A stretch of 64,000 nucleotides of DNA from Streptomyces sp. A0642 (GCF_004795105.1 NZ_SSBL01000019.1:88549-152548); one strand, 5' to 3'. Numbered from the stretch's first letter, positions 24,088 to 33,245 are shown. Numbers and translations are program-made. The notes: a model not told the origin generated them from the letters alone.

Positions 24088-25332
24088 ATGGACTTCACTT
24101 CCCTGCTCTGGGACGAGACCGGCCGCGACATTGACACCGAGCAGTCCGAGCTGGCCCGTACGGCGGCGCTGACTGATGCGTCGGCGCTTGTGGGGCCGCT
24201 GCTGTTCCAGGCGACGGATGCCGAGGACTTCGGTCACCGTCTCGCGCTGGCGGAACCGCACCTGCAGGCGATCAGCACCCGGCGCGGGTACCCGGTCGAG
24301 GATCTGGCCGGGGACCTGACGCGGCGCTTCGAGATCCTGGCCCAGGCCACCAGTGCGGCCCGGGGCAAGCAGGCTGAGGCGCGCCGGGTTACGGCGGCTC
24401 AGGAAGCCCTCATGGACGCTCAGGTGGGCAAGCTGGCGGCGCACGCGGCTCGGGAGAACCCGAACATTCCGATGCGCGAGTGCCTGCGTCTGGCCACCGA
24501 GGCCGTCGCGAAGCACGCGGACTCCTACCCGCTGGCGTACGAGTCGTGGAACGGCACGGAGGACGGCCCGTTCACCGACAGGGCGAAGAAGTGGCAGCCG
24601 CCCGCCCTGCCCGGGGCCAAGCAGCCCGCCGCCGCTGCTGTACCGGGGAGCGGGGCGGGCCCGCAGGGCGGCGCGGGGCCGGGGATGTTCGACGAGGTCA
24701 AGCAGCGCCTGGACGACGCGGAGAACCGGGTCAACCAGCTGTCCGGCCCGTCGCGCCCCTCCGGCCCGACCTCGCCGACCGCGTCCCTGGACGAAATCAC
24801 GACCGCCGGATTCATGGACCGCGTCAAGAACTGGTGGAACGGCAACGAAGCACGCGAGCCCCTCGGCCCGCCGGTCACCCCGATCCTGACGCACGTGCCT
24901 GATCCGCCCAGCGTCCCTGCGGCTACGGACCACGTGGAGCACTCCTACACCGACGGCCTGATGGACGGCTTCGACAAGCACAAGACCCACCTCGACGAGA
25001 AGTGGGACGCGAACGCCGCAGGACCGGGCGCCTCGCGCGAGTACCGCGACGCGCACGACCCGCTCCATGACACCTCCAACTACACCAAGGGGCTGATGGA
25101 CGTGTTCGACCACGCGAAGTCCGAGATCGGTACCGGCGCCCACCACCCGGCCCCGGCCGGTGTCCCGGGCGGCTTCAGCCATGCCGAGACCGGTAGCAAC
25201 CACGGCCAGCAGCAGCTGCCGACCGACCCGACGCCGGAGTTTTCCCACCCGGCGCACCCCGACGCAGCGGGCGGCCGCAACAGCGGAACGGAGCCGATCC
25301 CCAGCTACTTCCAGTACGGGGCCCCCCGGTAA
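24088..25332 (+). CDS. Putative virion protein with repeated YT-GLMD-FD motif
   Basis: 414 residues. Residues 1-170 are helical. A Pro/Ala/Gly-rich middle follows. The C-terminal part contains YTDGLMDGFDKHK and YTKGLMDVFDHAK, two copies about 45 residues apart, separated by His/Pro-rich linkers. Low-complexity linkers between short helices resemble internal head or scaffold-type proteins; the role is not assigned. I chose ATG 24088 over GTG 24082 for ribosome-binding-site spacing. Confidence 0.55.
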   Translation: MDFTSLLWDETGRDIDTEQSELARTAALTDASALVGPLLFQATDAEDFGHRLALAEPHLQAISTRRGYPVEDLAGDLTRRFEILAQATSAARGKQAEARRVTAAQEALMDAQVGKLAAHAARENPNIPMRECLRLATEAVAKHADSYPLAYESWNGTEDGPFTDRAKKWQPPALPGAKQPAAAAVPGSGAGPQGGAGPGMFDEVKQRLDDAENRVNQLSGPSRPSGPTSPTASLDEITTAGFMDRVKNWWNGNEAREPLGPPVTPILTHVPDPPSVPAATDHVEHSYTDGLMDGFDKHKTHLDEKWDANAAGPGASREYRDAHDPLHDTSNYTKGLMDVFDHAKSEIGTGAHHPAPAGVPGGFSHAETGSNHGQQQLPTDPTPEFSHPAHPDAAGGRNSGTEPIPSYFQYGAPR

Positions 25333-25544
25333 TGGGCCCCAACGGAGTCTGGGGCGTCATCCTCGGTGCCGCGTTCGCGTACGAGATGTATGGCGTGTTC
25401 AACAAGACCAGCGGCGACACGCTCTCCGAGCGGGTCCGCGCCTGGTTCCGCACCAGCACCCGGGGCGGGAAGGCGGCCTTCGTTATCGCTTGGCTCGGCC
25501 TGACCGCCTGGTTCATCCCGCACATCATCTTCGGAGGTAACTGA
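25332..25544 (+). CDS. Small membrane protein
   Basis: 70 residues, two hydrophobic segments (about 5-22 and 47-66) with a basic loop containing VRAWFRTSTRGGKA. It overlaps both neighbours by one nucleotide. It is a possible holin candidate, but it is 7 kb upstream of the endolysin. Confidence 0.55.
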   Translation: MGPNGVWGVILGAAFAYEMYGVFNKTSGDTLSERVRAWFRTSTRGGKAAFVIAWLGLTAWFIPHIIFGGN

Positions 25545-25810
25545 TGAGCACCCCCGCCCAGCCCGAGTGGGCCTATGGAGCAGACTTCCAGGGCACCTCG
25601 ACCGTGATACCGGGGCCGGACACTTACTCCGGTGTCACGCTGGAGTTCCGGATCAGCCGTGACATTCAGGGGCTTCCGGAAGGCACGACGGACCTCACTC
25701 CGCTGATGGTCGCCGAGTCGCTCAACAGTCTGCTCGTCGACAACGGCTGGCCCCCGGCCCAGTTCTGGGGCACGCCGGTCGACGCGAAGCTCAACGAACT
25801 GCCCTCCTGA
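25544..25810 (+). CDS. Hypothetical protein
   Basis: 88 residues, no motif recognised. GGAGGTAACTG gives the ribosome-binding site. It is the last gene of the 21585 unit; a hairpin terminator follows after 28 nt. Confidence 0.55.
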   Translation: MSTPAQPEWAYGADFQGTSTVIPGPDTYSGVTLEFRISRDIQGLPEGTTDLTPLMVAESLNSLLVDNGWPPAQFWGTPVDAKLNELPS

Positions 25811-25838
25811 GCGGAACCGGCCCTGTTACCGTCTGCGC

Positions 25839-25876
25839 AACGCCCCTTCCCGAACCTTGCCCCGGGGAGGGGCGTT
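25839..25876 (+). terminator. Hairpin terminator
   Basis: AACGCCCCT and its complement (9 bp) around a 20-nt loop, followed by GTGCTGT. It directly precedes late element 2. Confidence 0.6.
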
Positions 25877-25879
25877 GTG

Positions 25880-25914
25880 CTGTCCCCCTACGGCCGCGCG
25901 GCCGTAGGGGGTGG
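25880..25914 (+). promoter_or_regulatory. Bipartite late element 2 with 28-bp palindrome
   Basis: CTGTCC, 19 nt, TAGGGGGTGG. Uniquely, a perfect 28-bp palindrome (12-bp arms CCCCCTACGGCC / complement, centre GCGC, 25884-25911) fills the space between the blocks. It lies 11 nt before the ATG at 25926. Confidence 0.6.
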
Positions 25915-25925
25915 AGGTGGGGGCT

Positions 25926-26402
25926 ATGACGCTGCGCCCGGTAGAGGCACACCAATCTGGCGATGGGATTACCATCGCGCACTGCCCGTTCTGCGGCTCG
26001 GGGCAGGTCATCGGCCGGTCCGACGGCAACACCGAGTGCAGTTTCTGCAATCAATCGTTCCTGGTGCGTGTCCAGCCGACGTACTCGGCGTTCCCGCAGT
26101 CGGTCGGAGGAGCCCCTGTCGACATCCCCGGCATGCCCGATCCCGCGATGGGCGGGATGCCGCCCGGCGGCGCGCCGGGCGAAGAGGGAATGGATGACGG
26201 TGGCGGTACCCCGCCGTTCGGTGGCGACGCGGACGGCGACGACCAGGGAGCCGAGGGTCCGCCGGATGACTCCGAGGACGACAGCGGAGGCGGCGCACCT
26301 CCGTTCGGGAAGAAGGAGTCCTCCTACCGCACAGGCCGGGGCCAGCGCCTCTCGCGCCCCTCGTACATCGGGTATCTGGCCGGTCTCCTGGAGGCGAAAT
26401 GA
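25926..26402 (+). CDS. Acidic zinc-ribbon protein
   Basis: 158 residues. CPFCGSGQVIGRSDGNTECS then FC is a compact zinc ribbon (residues 20-42). The centre is a very acidic Gly/Asp/Pro tract, and the end is basic (SSYRTGRGQRLSRPSYIGYL). This charge arrangement is seen in phage assembly proteins, but the function is unassigned. GGAGGTGG precedes the ATG. It overlaps the next gene by 4 nt. Confidence 0.6.
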   Translation: MTLRPVEAHQSGDGITIAHCPFCGSGQVIGRSDGNTECSFCNQSFLVRVQPTYSAFPQSVGGAPVDIPGMPDPAMGGMPPGGAPGEEGMDDGGGTPPFGGDADGDDQGAEGPPDDSEDDSGGGAPPFGKKESSYRTGRGQRLSRPSYIGYLAGLLEAK

Positions 26403-26581
26403 CGACCTCGGTGAAGGCGCGGGTGCAGCTCACCCTGGACGGGCAGACGTACGAGCCCGGTGAGTGGATCACACTTCCGGACGATCAGCGCCCGCGCGCG
26501 CAGGAGCTGATGGCCTACGGTCTGGTCGACGAAGCTCCGGCCGCTCCGGTGAAGGTGTCGCGGCGAAGGAAGGCATCCTAG
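26399..26581 (+). CDS. Small hypothetical structural protein
   Basis: 60 residues. VQLTLDGQTYEPGEWITLPD followed by a helix and a basic tail resembles the short proteins often found beside portal genes in actinophages. Its stop codon overlaps the stop of the convergent gene on the other strand. Confidence 0.55.
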   Translation: MTTSVKARVQLTLDGQTYEPGEWITLPDDQRPRAQELMAYGLVDEAPAAPVKVSRRRKAS

Positions 26582-26961
26582 AGCCGCTTGATCGCCTTCA
26601 GTGCGTTGATCACGAGCATGGAGTTGTGGCTGTCCATGCTCGTGAATAGATCCCTGAAGTTGACCTTTACCGAGCCGCTGCCGATCGAGCAGGCGGCCAT
26701 CAGGAGAGCCAGCTCTCCGCCGGACTGGGGCCAGCGTTTTTTGGAAGCGGCCACCCAGTCGAGGACAGCGATCGGTTCGCCGTCGGGTCCAACGATGTCC
26801 GGGTCGTCGCTGTAGTCGATCAGGCCGCCCGCCCATAGGCGGCGCAGCCACCATTCCTCCTCGATCAGCATGTCGACTGCCGCCCTGGCCCCGGGGTCTC
26901 CTCCGTAGGTCCATGCCCGTAGCGCCGCATGCACCTGTTCCATCGTCACGTCTGTTCGCAT
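26578..26961 (-). CDS. Reverse-strand helical hypothetical protein
   Basis: 127 residues on the opposite strand within the structural region. GGGAGGAT lies 7 nt before the ATG (26961). The product is mainly helical with an acidic centre (LIDYSDDPDIVGPDGEP) and a C-terminal amphipathic part. Convergent with 26399 and divergent from the portal unit, it looks like an independently inserted accessory gene. The function is unknown. Confidence 0.6.
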   Translation of the reverse strand: MRTDVTMEQVHAALRAWTYGGDPGARAAVDMLIEEEWWLRRLWAGGLIDYSDDPDIVGPDGEPIAVLDWVAASKKRWPQSGGELALLMAACSIGSGSVKVNFRDLFTSMDSHNSMLVINALKAIKRL

Positions 26962-26987
26962 GCGGGCATCCTCCCATCCGCTGCGCC

Positions 26988-27022
26988 CTGTCCGTGATGG
27001 CTTCCCCGGCCCTAGGGGGTGA
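26988..27022 (+). promoter_or_regulatory. Bipartite late element 3
   Basis: CTGTCC, 19 nt, TAGGGGGTGA, 21 nt before the portal ATG. CTTCCCCGG (27001-27009) can pair with CCGGGGAGG (27030-27038), the portal ribosome-binding site, with one G-U pair. Confidence 0.65.
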
Positions 27023-27043
27023 GCCACCACCGGGGAGGAACCC

Positions 27044-29179
27044 ATGCCGCAGAACAACAGCGAGGCAAGGACCGAGGCCGCGCTGAGCCGGATGTCCCGC
27101 CTCTTCCGCCGCGCGTCCCAACATCCCGGGGCTTCGCCGGAGGAGGCCGAGATGCGGGCGAACCGCCGCATGCGCAAGCGCGCGGCCGTTGGCGGCGGGG
27201 CGGGTGGCAGCAGTCCTCAGGTGAGCTTCGCGACGGCCCGGCCGCGCGACCCGCTGTTCTACTGGCGGCAGAACAACATGCCGTTCCAATTCGATGACCC
27301 GGCGCAGATGCAGAAAATGCGCGCGTACTGCCGCCTCGTTTATGCCTCGCACCCCATTGTGGGGTCCTGCGTCGACATCTATTCGAAGTACCCGCTGCTC
27401 GGAATGAAAATGTCATGCAAGGACGAGCGGCTGACCGAGTTTTACACCCAGCACTTCCTGACAAAGGACGGGCTGGACTACAACAAGTTCCTCGTCGATC
27501 TCGGCCGGGAGTACTGGACGGTCGGTGAGGCGTGGCCGCTGGGGACGTTCAACGAGCAGCTCGGCGTCTGGGACACCGAAGAGCTCCTCAACCCCGACGA
27601 CGTGGAGGTTCAGCCCTCACCGTTCCTGCGTGACCCCCGGTTCCTGATCCGGCTGCCCACGCAGATGCGGGAGCTGATCCGCACCCGTCAGCCGGTGTGG
27701 GAGTACGCCAAGCTGATGGAGGCGTACCCGGAGCTGACGTATTACGCGGATGACAATTCACTGATGCCTGTTTCGAATATTCTGCTGCGTCAGCTGAAGT
27801 TCGAGGCGGATACGTTTAACCGTCGCGGCATTCCTCTTCTGTACCGGGCGATGCGTTCGCTGATGCAGGAGGAGATGCTGAATACGGCGGTCGATTCAAT
27901 TGCCGACCGGCTGTATATGCCGATCATTCTGGCGAAGCTCGGCGCGTCCGCGTCCGACCTGGGCACGCAGGTGCCGTGGATCCCGACGCAGGACGACCTC
28001 GCCGACTTCGAGGAGGCCGTAGACACGGCCCTGGCGGGCGACTTCCGCATCATCCTGTCCCACTTCGGCGTGGAGATGGAGGCGGTCCTCGGCAAGGAGG
28101 ACATGCCTGACATGAGCGGCGAGTTCGAGCGGATCGAGGGCCGGATCCTCCAGACGTTCGGCCTGTCCAAGACGATGCTCGCCGGTGCCTCCTCCGGCGA
28201 GACGTACGCGGCCGACGCCCTGAACCGCGACCTGGTCACGCAGATGCTGACGAACTACCAGCAGCTCGTGAACTCGCACTACCGCGAGCGCGCGCTGGTC
28301 GTCGCCGAGGCGCAGGAGCACTTCGACTACGAAGAACGCGGCGGCCGCCGGTACGTGAAGATGGAAGAAGTCTTCGAGATCGACGAGGAGTCCGGCGAGG
28401 AACGCATCGTCGAGCAGCCGAAGCTCCTCATCCCGGACCTGCAGTTCCGCACCATGTCGCTGCAGGACGAGGCCGCGCAGACCGAGTTCTTCGAGGCCCT
28501 GCGCGAGGCCGGAGTCCCGATCTCCATGCGGACCCGGCTGCACAACGTGCAGATCGACCTCGACGACGAGGTCGAGCGGGCGCGCGATGAGGCTGTGCAG
28601 CTCGCGGTGGCTGAGCAGGAGACCCGCAAGGCGACGTACATCGCGTTGCGGGATGCGGGCCTGCCGATCCCGATCGATCTGCGTGCCGACTTCGAACCGC
28701 GCGCGCTGCCGGAGGGTCAGGACCCCCTGCAGTTGCAGGCGGACGGGCTGAGGGTCCCGATGCTGGGCCTGGACCCGACCGGGTCGCAGCCCACGCTCGC
28801 GCCCACGGTGCAGGACCTGCAGACCACTCCGGCCGACGGCGGTGTCGTCGAGCCCGGTTCGGTGCCGGAGCCGGTGGACGCCGACGGCGGGGCCCGGCCG
28901 GACGAGTCAGACGAGCAGCGCGAGTCGATGCCCAAGCAGTCCTCCCTCACGGCCAAGTCGGTTCTGCACCGGCGCGCGGGCCGGATCCGGGAGCTCGCCA
29001 ACGTGCATCAGCCCAAGGTCAAGATCCCCGCGAAGCAGAGCGCCGTGGAGGGCGAGCCCGAGCCGGAGCCCCCCGTGGCTGTGCAGCGCCGCCAGCCGGT
29101 CGGAATCTACGGCGACCCCCGCCATATCGGGATGCGGCGCCACATCCCCAAAGACGAAGTACAGGAGCTGCAGGCATGA
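27044..29179 (+). CDS. Portal protein
   Basis: 711 residues. The order of features fits phage portals: a basic N-terminus, a helical/wing segment (MQKMRAYCRLVYASHPIVGS), a long central alpha/beta core, the FGLSKTMLAGASSGETYAAD segment typical of the portal stem, and an acidic C-terminal tail. It resembles the portals of large actinobacterial myophages as I remember them. The dodecameric portal is the DNA gate and binds terminase and neck. It has its own late element and overlaps the tailspike start by 4 nt. No terminase gene is adjacent. Confidence 0.85.
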   Translation: MPQNNSEARTEAALSRMSRLFRRASQHPGASPEEAEMRANRRMRKRAAVGGGAGGSSPQVSFATARPRDPLFYWRQNNMPFQFDDPAQMQKMRAYCRLVYASHPIVGSCVDIYSKYPLLGMKMSCKDERLTEFYTQHFLTKDGLDYNKFLVDLGREYWTVGEAWPLGTFNEQLGVWDTEELLNPDDVEVQPSPFLRDPRFLIRLPTQMRELIRTRQPVWEYAKLMEAYPELTYYADDNSLMPVSNILLRQLKFEADTFNRRGIPLLYRAMRSLMQEEMLNTAVDSIADRLYMPIILAKLGASASDLGTQVPWIPTQDDLADFEEAVDTALAGDFRIILSHFGVEMEAVLGKEDMPDMSGEFERIEGRILQTFGLSKTMLAGASSGETYAADALNRDLVTQMLTNYQQLVNSHYRERALVVAEAQEHFDYEERGGRRYVKMEEVFEIDEESGEERIVEQPKLLIPDLQFRTMSLQDEAAQTEFFEALREAGVPISMRTRLHNVQIDLDDEVERARDEAVQLAVAEQETRKATYIALRDAGLPIPIDLRADFEPRALPEGQDPLQLQADGLRVPMLGLDPTGSQPTLAPTVQDLQTTPADGGVVEPGSVPEPVDADGGARPDESDEQRESMPKQSSLTAKSVLHRRAGRIRELANVHQPKVKIPAKQSAVEGEPEPEPPVAVQRRQPVGIYGDPRHIGMRRHIPKDEVQELQA

Positions 29180-32100
29180 GTTTCACGCTGATCCCGATCA
29201 CCGGCACGTACCTCAACGGGGCGACCCCGCGTACGGGCACGGTGCAGCTGCAGCTCACCGGGGCGCTTTACAACCAGGGCGTCACGGCTGACCGGCAGCC
29301 CAAGATCGTTTCTCTGGTCAACGGGGAGATCAGTACGTCGTTCGTGGCCACGAACGACCCGGACACGCTGCCGGTTGGCGGCGGCACGGTGGAGGTCACC
29401 GAGACACTGTCGGGCCTGCCCACGGTCACCTACCTCATCGCACTGCCGTACAACGGCGGCCCTGTGAATCTGCAGACCGCTCCCCGGCTGTCTGCGGAGG
29501 ACGTTCCAGGCCCGGCGATGATCGCCCAGCCGCTCAACGAACGGGGGCGGCCCAACGGATATGCGGGGCTCGACGGGTCCGGCCGCGTCTTCCGGGACCA
29601 GCTGCCCGCAGATCTGGGCGGCGGAGGCAGCGGAGGAGGCGGGGTCGTGATCAGCGGCCAGGCCACCGATATCCAGCCGCTCGGCTCCCGGGCAGCAGGA
29701 TCCACCGGCATGGCAGCCGACGCCAGTCACGTACACGAGGTGCCGCCCTTGCACCAGCTGAAGCCGCCCACGGCACCAGTTGCCATGGGCGGGCAGCGAC
29801 TGACCGGCCTCGCGGCCGGGGTGGACCCTCAGGACGCGGCCACCATGGCCCAGATCGGACAGTCCGTCCTGGGCTGGGTCAACGTCAAGGACAAGGCGTA
29901 CGGGGCCAAGGGAGACGGCGTAACGAACGACACCGCCGCGATCCAGGCCGCCTTGAACGCATGCGCGCCTGGTGGCATCGTCTACATTCCCGAGGGCGTC
30001 TACCGGACCTCCGCACCCCTCACGCCTCCTCCCGCCGTCACCGTGCGGGGCTCGCACGCGAACATGATGGCTGTCCCCGGACTCGTGGATCCGCCGTGCT
30101 ACCTCCAGCCGCTGCCCACCTTCACCGGCACGGCCATGATCGTGCTTAAGGACCAACAGGCCGGGGCCTACCCGTCCGGTTCGGCGGAGCACCGCATCGA
30201 GAACCTGATGCTCGACGGATCCACACTGGACGGTACGAAGCCGGTCGACGGGGTCTACGCCGAGGGCAACATCCAGAACGTCCGGCTGCTGAACGTGACG
30301 ATCCGCCGGATGTCCAACAACGGCATCGTTACGGCGGGCAAGGCCAACGTCTTCCCCTCCAACTGGCGCATGTCGAACGTGATAGTCGACAGCTGCCGGG
30401 CCAACGGTGTGGCCATCACGCGGCTGGCCGACCTGACCATGCTCGACTGCCAGGTCGTCGGATCCTGGGGCCACGGCATAGTCCTCGACAACATCGCCAA
30501 CGGCCTGGTGATCGGCTGCCGCAGCGAGTGGAACGGGAACCACGGCATCCGGCTCACCGGCGCGTGGGGCAACGGAACGGGCTCCGGCGGGCTGCTGATG
30601 TCGGCGTGCGCGACCGACCGCAACGGCTGGAACGGGGTCCATATCGACGCCTCCGGCGCCGCGCCCCTCACCATCAGCGGCCTGATGACGCGGCGTGACG
30701 GGCGCAACGGCGGCACGGGCGGCGGATCGTATGCAGGGTTCGCGGTCGCCTCGGCCACGGCGCCGGTCCTGGTCGACGCCCTCACCTGCTACCCGGGCAC
30801 CGACGACGACGGCACGGGCGTCGCCTCCCCGCAGTACGGGGCCTACCTCACCGGGGCCAGCCAGGTCCAGATCGGCGGCGGCTACCTTCACGCCGTCGAG
30901 GACGGTCTCAAGGACTCCACGGTGGGCGGATCCGTCGCGGTCGGCGCCGAAGTCACCGTGCGCAGCGGCGCCTCCAACACGACGTCGGACCGGTTGCGCC
31001 GCTACACGCGCGAGACGAACGTGACCATCAACAGCCTGCTGGGTGAGACCCCGTTCTTCATCGCCCACCGGGGCAGCGGGATGGAGTACCCCGAGCACAC
31101 CATGGCCGCTTACGAGTCCGCCGTGGCGGGCGGGGTCAAGGCCATCGAGGTGTCGGTACAGGTCACGGCCGACGGGGTGCTGGTGTGCTGCCACGACCAG
31201 ACGCTGGAGCGCACGACCAACGGAGTCGGGAACGTCTCGGCCTGGACATACCAGGCACTGCGGAACAAGGTGCGCACGAACCTGCGGCCGCTGCTGGGTG
31301 ACGGCTGGATCGAGCAGGAGATCCCGACGCTCAAGGATGTCCTGGACCGGTTCCTCGGCAGGGTCGTGATCTTCCTGGAGGCGAAGTCGAACGTCTCCGT
31401 CCCGATCGTGCAGAAGATGCTGACCGACTTCTACCCGCACGCCAACCAGTCCTTGGTGTGGAAGGGGCACTACCAGGGAACGTCCTTCCCTTGGGCAAAA
31501 GCGCACAATATGGCTACATGGGCATATGTGGATGCAAACACCACAGATGCTCAGATGGATGCGATCTCTACACAACCGGACATGTGGGGGGTGCCTCACA
31601 CGATGACCGACACCCGGATCGGACAGATCGTCGCCCGGAACAAGCCGACCATCTGCTGGGAGGTCCACCGTCGTTCGGACGTCACCCGGCTCTCGGCCCT
31701 CGGAGTGCGGGGCATGATGTGCGCGCAGCTCCAGTACGTACGCGGGACCACCCAGCTGGGTACCACGGACGACTGGGACACGTCGGTCAAGGCTCCCGGC
31801 GACATGGGGACCGTGCTCTACACCAACAACCGGGCCCTGAAGTACGCGGGTGACGGCAGCGTCCACTTCGACGTCGTCGGCGCTGCAGCGCTCATCGGTT
31901 CCCGATCCCTGCCGACGTTTCCGACCAACGGCTACCGGATCCTCTTCAAGATGAAGTACGAGGGGCTGCCCGCCTCCAACGAGCACGCGGGCATCGCCTT
32001 CGGGAAGGTTGCGGACGACTCGTACCGGTTCGACCTGGCGAACCCGTCGGGCGGCTACCACGTCGTCATGCGCGGATCGGGTCAGATGCAGCTGTACACG

Positions 32101-32358
32101 CATGCGGCCGGGTCGACCACAGGAACGGCGATCGGCACCGCCACAACGACGGCGCCGGTAGCCGGTCAGTGGATGTCGTTCCAGATCGACGTGACCCCCA
32201 CCCAGGTCATCCTCAGCCGTACCGACGTCGGGCCGGTGGTCACGATCACAGCCGACAACACCGACTACCGGGGCGGGTATCTGCACCTGACGGCAGGGTC
32301 GGTCGGCTCTCTGGCCAACCGCCCGCACTGGCAGGACCTGATCGTCACACCGCTGTAG
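29176..32358 (+). CDS. Tailspike: pectate-lyase-like helix fused to GDPD domain
   Basis: 1060 residues. Residues 1-230 form a beta-rich attachment part with a Gly-rich linker (about 152-160). Residues about 236-615 begin with KAYGAKGDGVTNDTAAIQAA, the signature of phage pectate-lyase-type beta-helices. About 625-860 is a glycerophosphodiester phosphodiesterase domain: AHRGSGMEYPEHTMAAY, then KAIEVSVQVTADGVLVCCHD. The last 190 residues are a jelly-roll, lectin-like domain. Binding and cutting glycerol-phosphate teichoic acids or surface glycans would suit a Gram-positive host. It is translationally coupled to portal. Confidence 0.85.
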   Translation: MSFTLIPITGTYLNGATPRTGTVQLQLTGALYNQGVTADRQPKIVSLVNGEISTSFVATNDPDTLPVGGGTVEVTETLSGLPTVTYLIALPYNGGPVNLQTAPRLSAEDVPGPAMIAQPLNERGRPNGYAGLDGSGRVFRDQLPADLGGGGSGGGGVVISGQATDIQPLGSRAAGSTGMAADASHVHEVPPLHQLKPPTAPVAMGGQRLTGLAAGVDPQDAATMAQIGQSVLGWVNVKDKAYGAKGDGVTNDTAAIQAALNACAPGGIVYIPEGVYRTSAPLTPPPAVTVRGSHANMMAVPGLVDPPCYLQPLPTFTGTAMIVLKDQQAGAYPSGSAEHRIENLMLDGSTLDGTKPVDGVYAEGNIQNVRLLNVTIRRMSNNGIVTAGKANVFPSNWRMSNVIVDSCRANGVAITRLADLTMLDCQVVGSWGHGIVLDNIANGLVIGCRSEWNGNHGIRLTGAWGNGTGSGGLLMSACATDRNGWNGVHIDASGAAPLTISGLMTRRDGRNGGTGGGSYAGFAVASATAPVLVDALTCYPGTDDDGTGVASPQYGAYLTGASQVQIGGGYLHAVEDGLKDSTVGGSVAVGAEVTVRSGASNTTSDRLRRYTRETNVTINSLLGETPFFIAHRGSGMEYPEHTMAAYESAVAGGVKAIEVSVQVTADGVLVCCHDQTLERTTNGVGNVSAWTYQALRNKVRTNLRPLLGDGWIEQEIPTLKDVLDRFLGRVVIFLEAKSNVSVPIVQKMLTDFYPHANQSLVWKGHYQGTSFPWAKAHNMATWAYVDANTTDAQMDAISTQPDMWGVPHTMTDTRIGQIVARNKPTICWEVHRRSDVTRLSALGVRGMMCAQLQYVRGTTQLGTTDDWDTSVKAPGDMGTVLYTNNRALKYAGDGSVHFDVVGAAALIGSRSLPTFPTNGYRILFKMKYEGLPASNEHAGIAFGKVADDSYRFDLANPSGGYHVVMRGSGQMQLYTHAAGSTTGTAIGTATTTAPVAGQWMSFQIDVTPTQVILSRTDVGPVVTITADNTDYRGGYLHLTAGSVGSLANRPHWQDLIVTPL

Positions 32359-32361
32359 GTG

Positions 32362-32396
32362 CTGTCCGGCCCCGCCCAGCCCTCCCCAAGGGGCGA
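32362..32396 (+). promoter_or_regulatory. Bipartite late element 4
   Basis: CTGTCC, 19 nt, CAAGGGGCGA, 27 nt before the endolysin ATG. GCCCTCCCC (32379-32387) pairs perfectly with GGGGAGGGC (32411-32419), the endolysin ribosome-binding site. Confidence 0.65.
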
Positions 32397-32423
32397 GAAA
32401 TCATCGTCCCGGGGAGGGCCACC

Positions 32424-33245
32424 ATGGCAGCCGAGATCAACGCCGCTGACGTCATCAGCAAAGCCAGGAGCGAAGTCGGTCACCACGAGGGCCGCTCCGG
32501 AGGTCACTGGAACAACGACCAGAAGTACTCCAAGGAGACGCCGGGCCTTCAGTGGTCCAACTTCATGGCCTGGTGCTGCACGTTCATCGTCTGGTGCGCC
32601 AACAAGGCGGGCGACAAGACGATCGTGCCGGTCACCGCCTCGTGCATCAACGCGGTGAACACCTACCGCGCCTGGAAGCGATTCTCGTACTTCCCCGCGA
32701 CCGGCGCGCAGGTCTTCTTCGGGCCGAACGGCGGCCGCCACACCGGACTCTGCATCAGATGGAGCAAAACTCACATCTGGACCATAGAGGGCAATACGAA
32801 CGACGACGGGTCGCCCGAGGGCGATGGGGTCTACGAGAAGCAGTACCTGCGGACCGACCCCTACGTGTACGGCTACGGCTACCCGAAGTACGCACACGCC
32901 ATGGACTCCGCCGACCCGGACTGGAACGAGCCCGGCAAGGCTCCGGAGAAGAAGCCGACTCCGCCCCCCGCACCGGCGAAGGCCCCGGCCTTCCCCGGCC
33001 GCGAGTACTTCAGGCTCGGAGCGAAGAACAAGTACGCCAAGCAGCTGCAGACCTGGCTGGCCAAGGGCGGCTGGGGCCCGAAGTACCAGGTCGGCCCGTC
33101 GGAGACCATGTCCAAGATCGACCTGGACAAGGTCAAGGCCCTGCAGAAGCACTACCTCTCCGCGCTCGGCCCGGCCGACGGTCTGACCGGCCCGAAGACC
33201 TGGCAGTACGCCTGGGAAGTCGCCAACGGCAAGCGCAAGAAGTAG
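32424..33245 (+). CDS. Endolysin: CHAP-type amidase/peptidase with peptidoglycan-binding domain
   Basis: 273 residues. Residues 1-150 fit a CHAP domain: MAWCCTFIVWCANKAG (Cys 51/52), GGRHTGLCI (His about 106), IEGNTN. A Pro/Ala/Lys linker (about 175-190) leads to a PG-binding-1-like domain (LGAKNKYAKQLQTWLAKGG, then LQKHYLSALGPADGLTGPKT). The product degrades peptidoglycan at lysis. No signal peptide, so it needs a holin. It has its own late element and terminator. Confidence 0.87.
   Translation: MAAEINAADVISKARSEVGHHEGRSGGHWNNDQKYSKETPGLQWSNFMAWCCTFIVWCANKAGDKTIVPVTASCINAVNTYRAWKRFSYFPATGAQVFFGPNGGRHTGLCIRWSKTHIWTIEGNTNDDGSPEGDGVYEKQYLRTDPYVYGYGYPKYAHAMDSADPDWNEPGKAPEKKPTPPPAPAKAPAFPGREYFRLGAKNKYAKQLQTWLAKGGWGPKYQVGPSETMSKIDLDKVKALQKHYLSALGPADGLTGPKTWQYAWEVANGKRKK

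Noticed and set aside
29107..32328. Reverse-strand open frame of over 1,000 codons opposite the tailspike
   Set aside because: The forward frame encodes clear GDPD and beta-helix motifs. The reverse frame is low-complexity Arg/Val/Gly without start signals.
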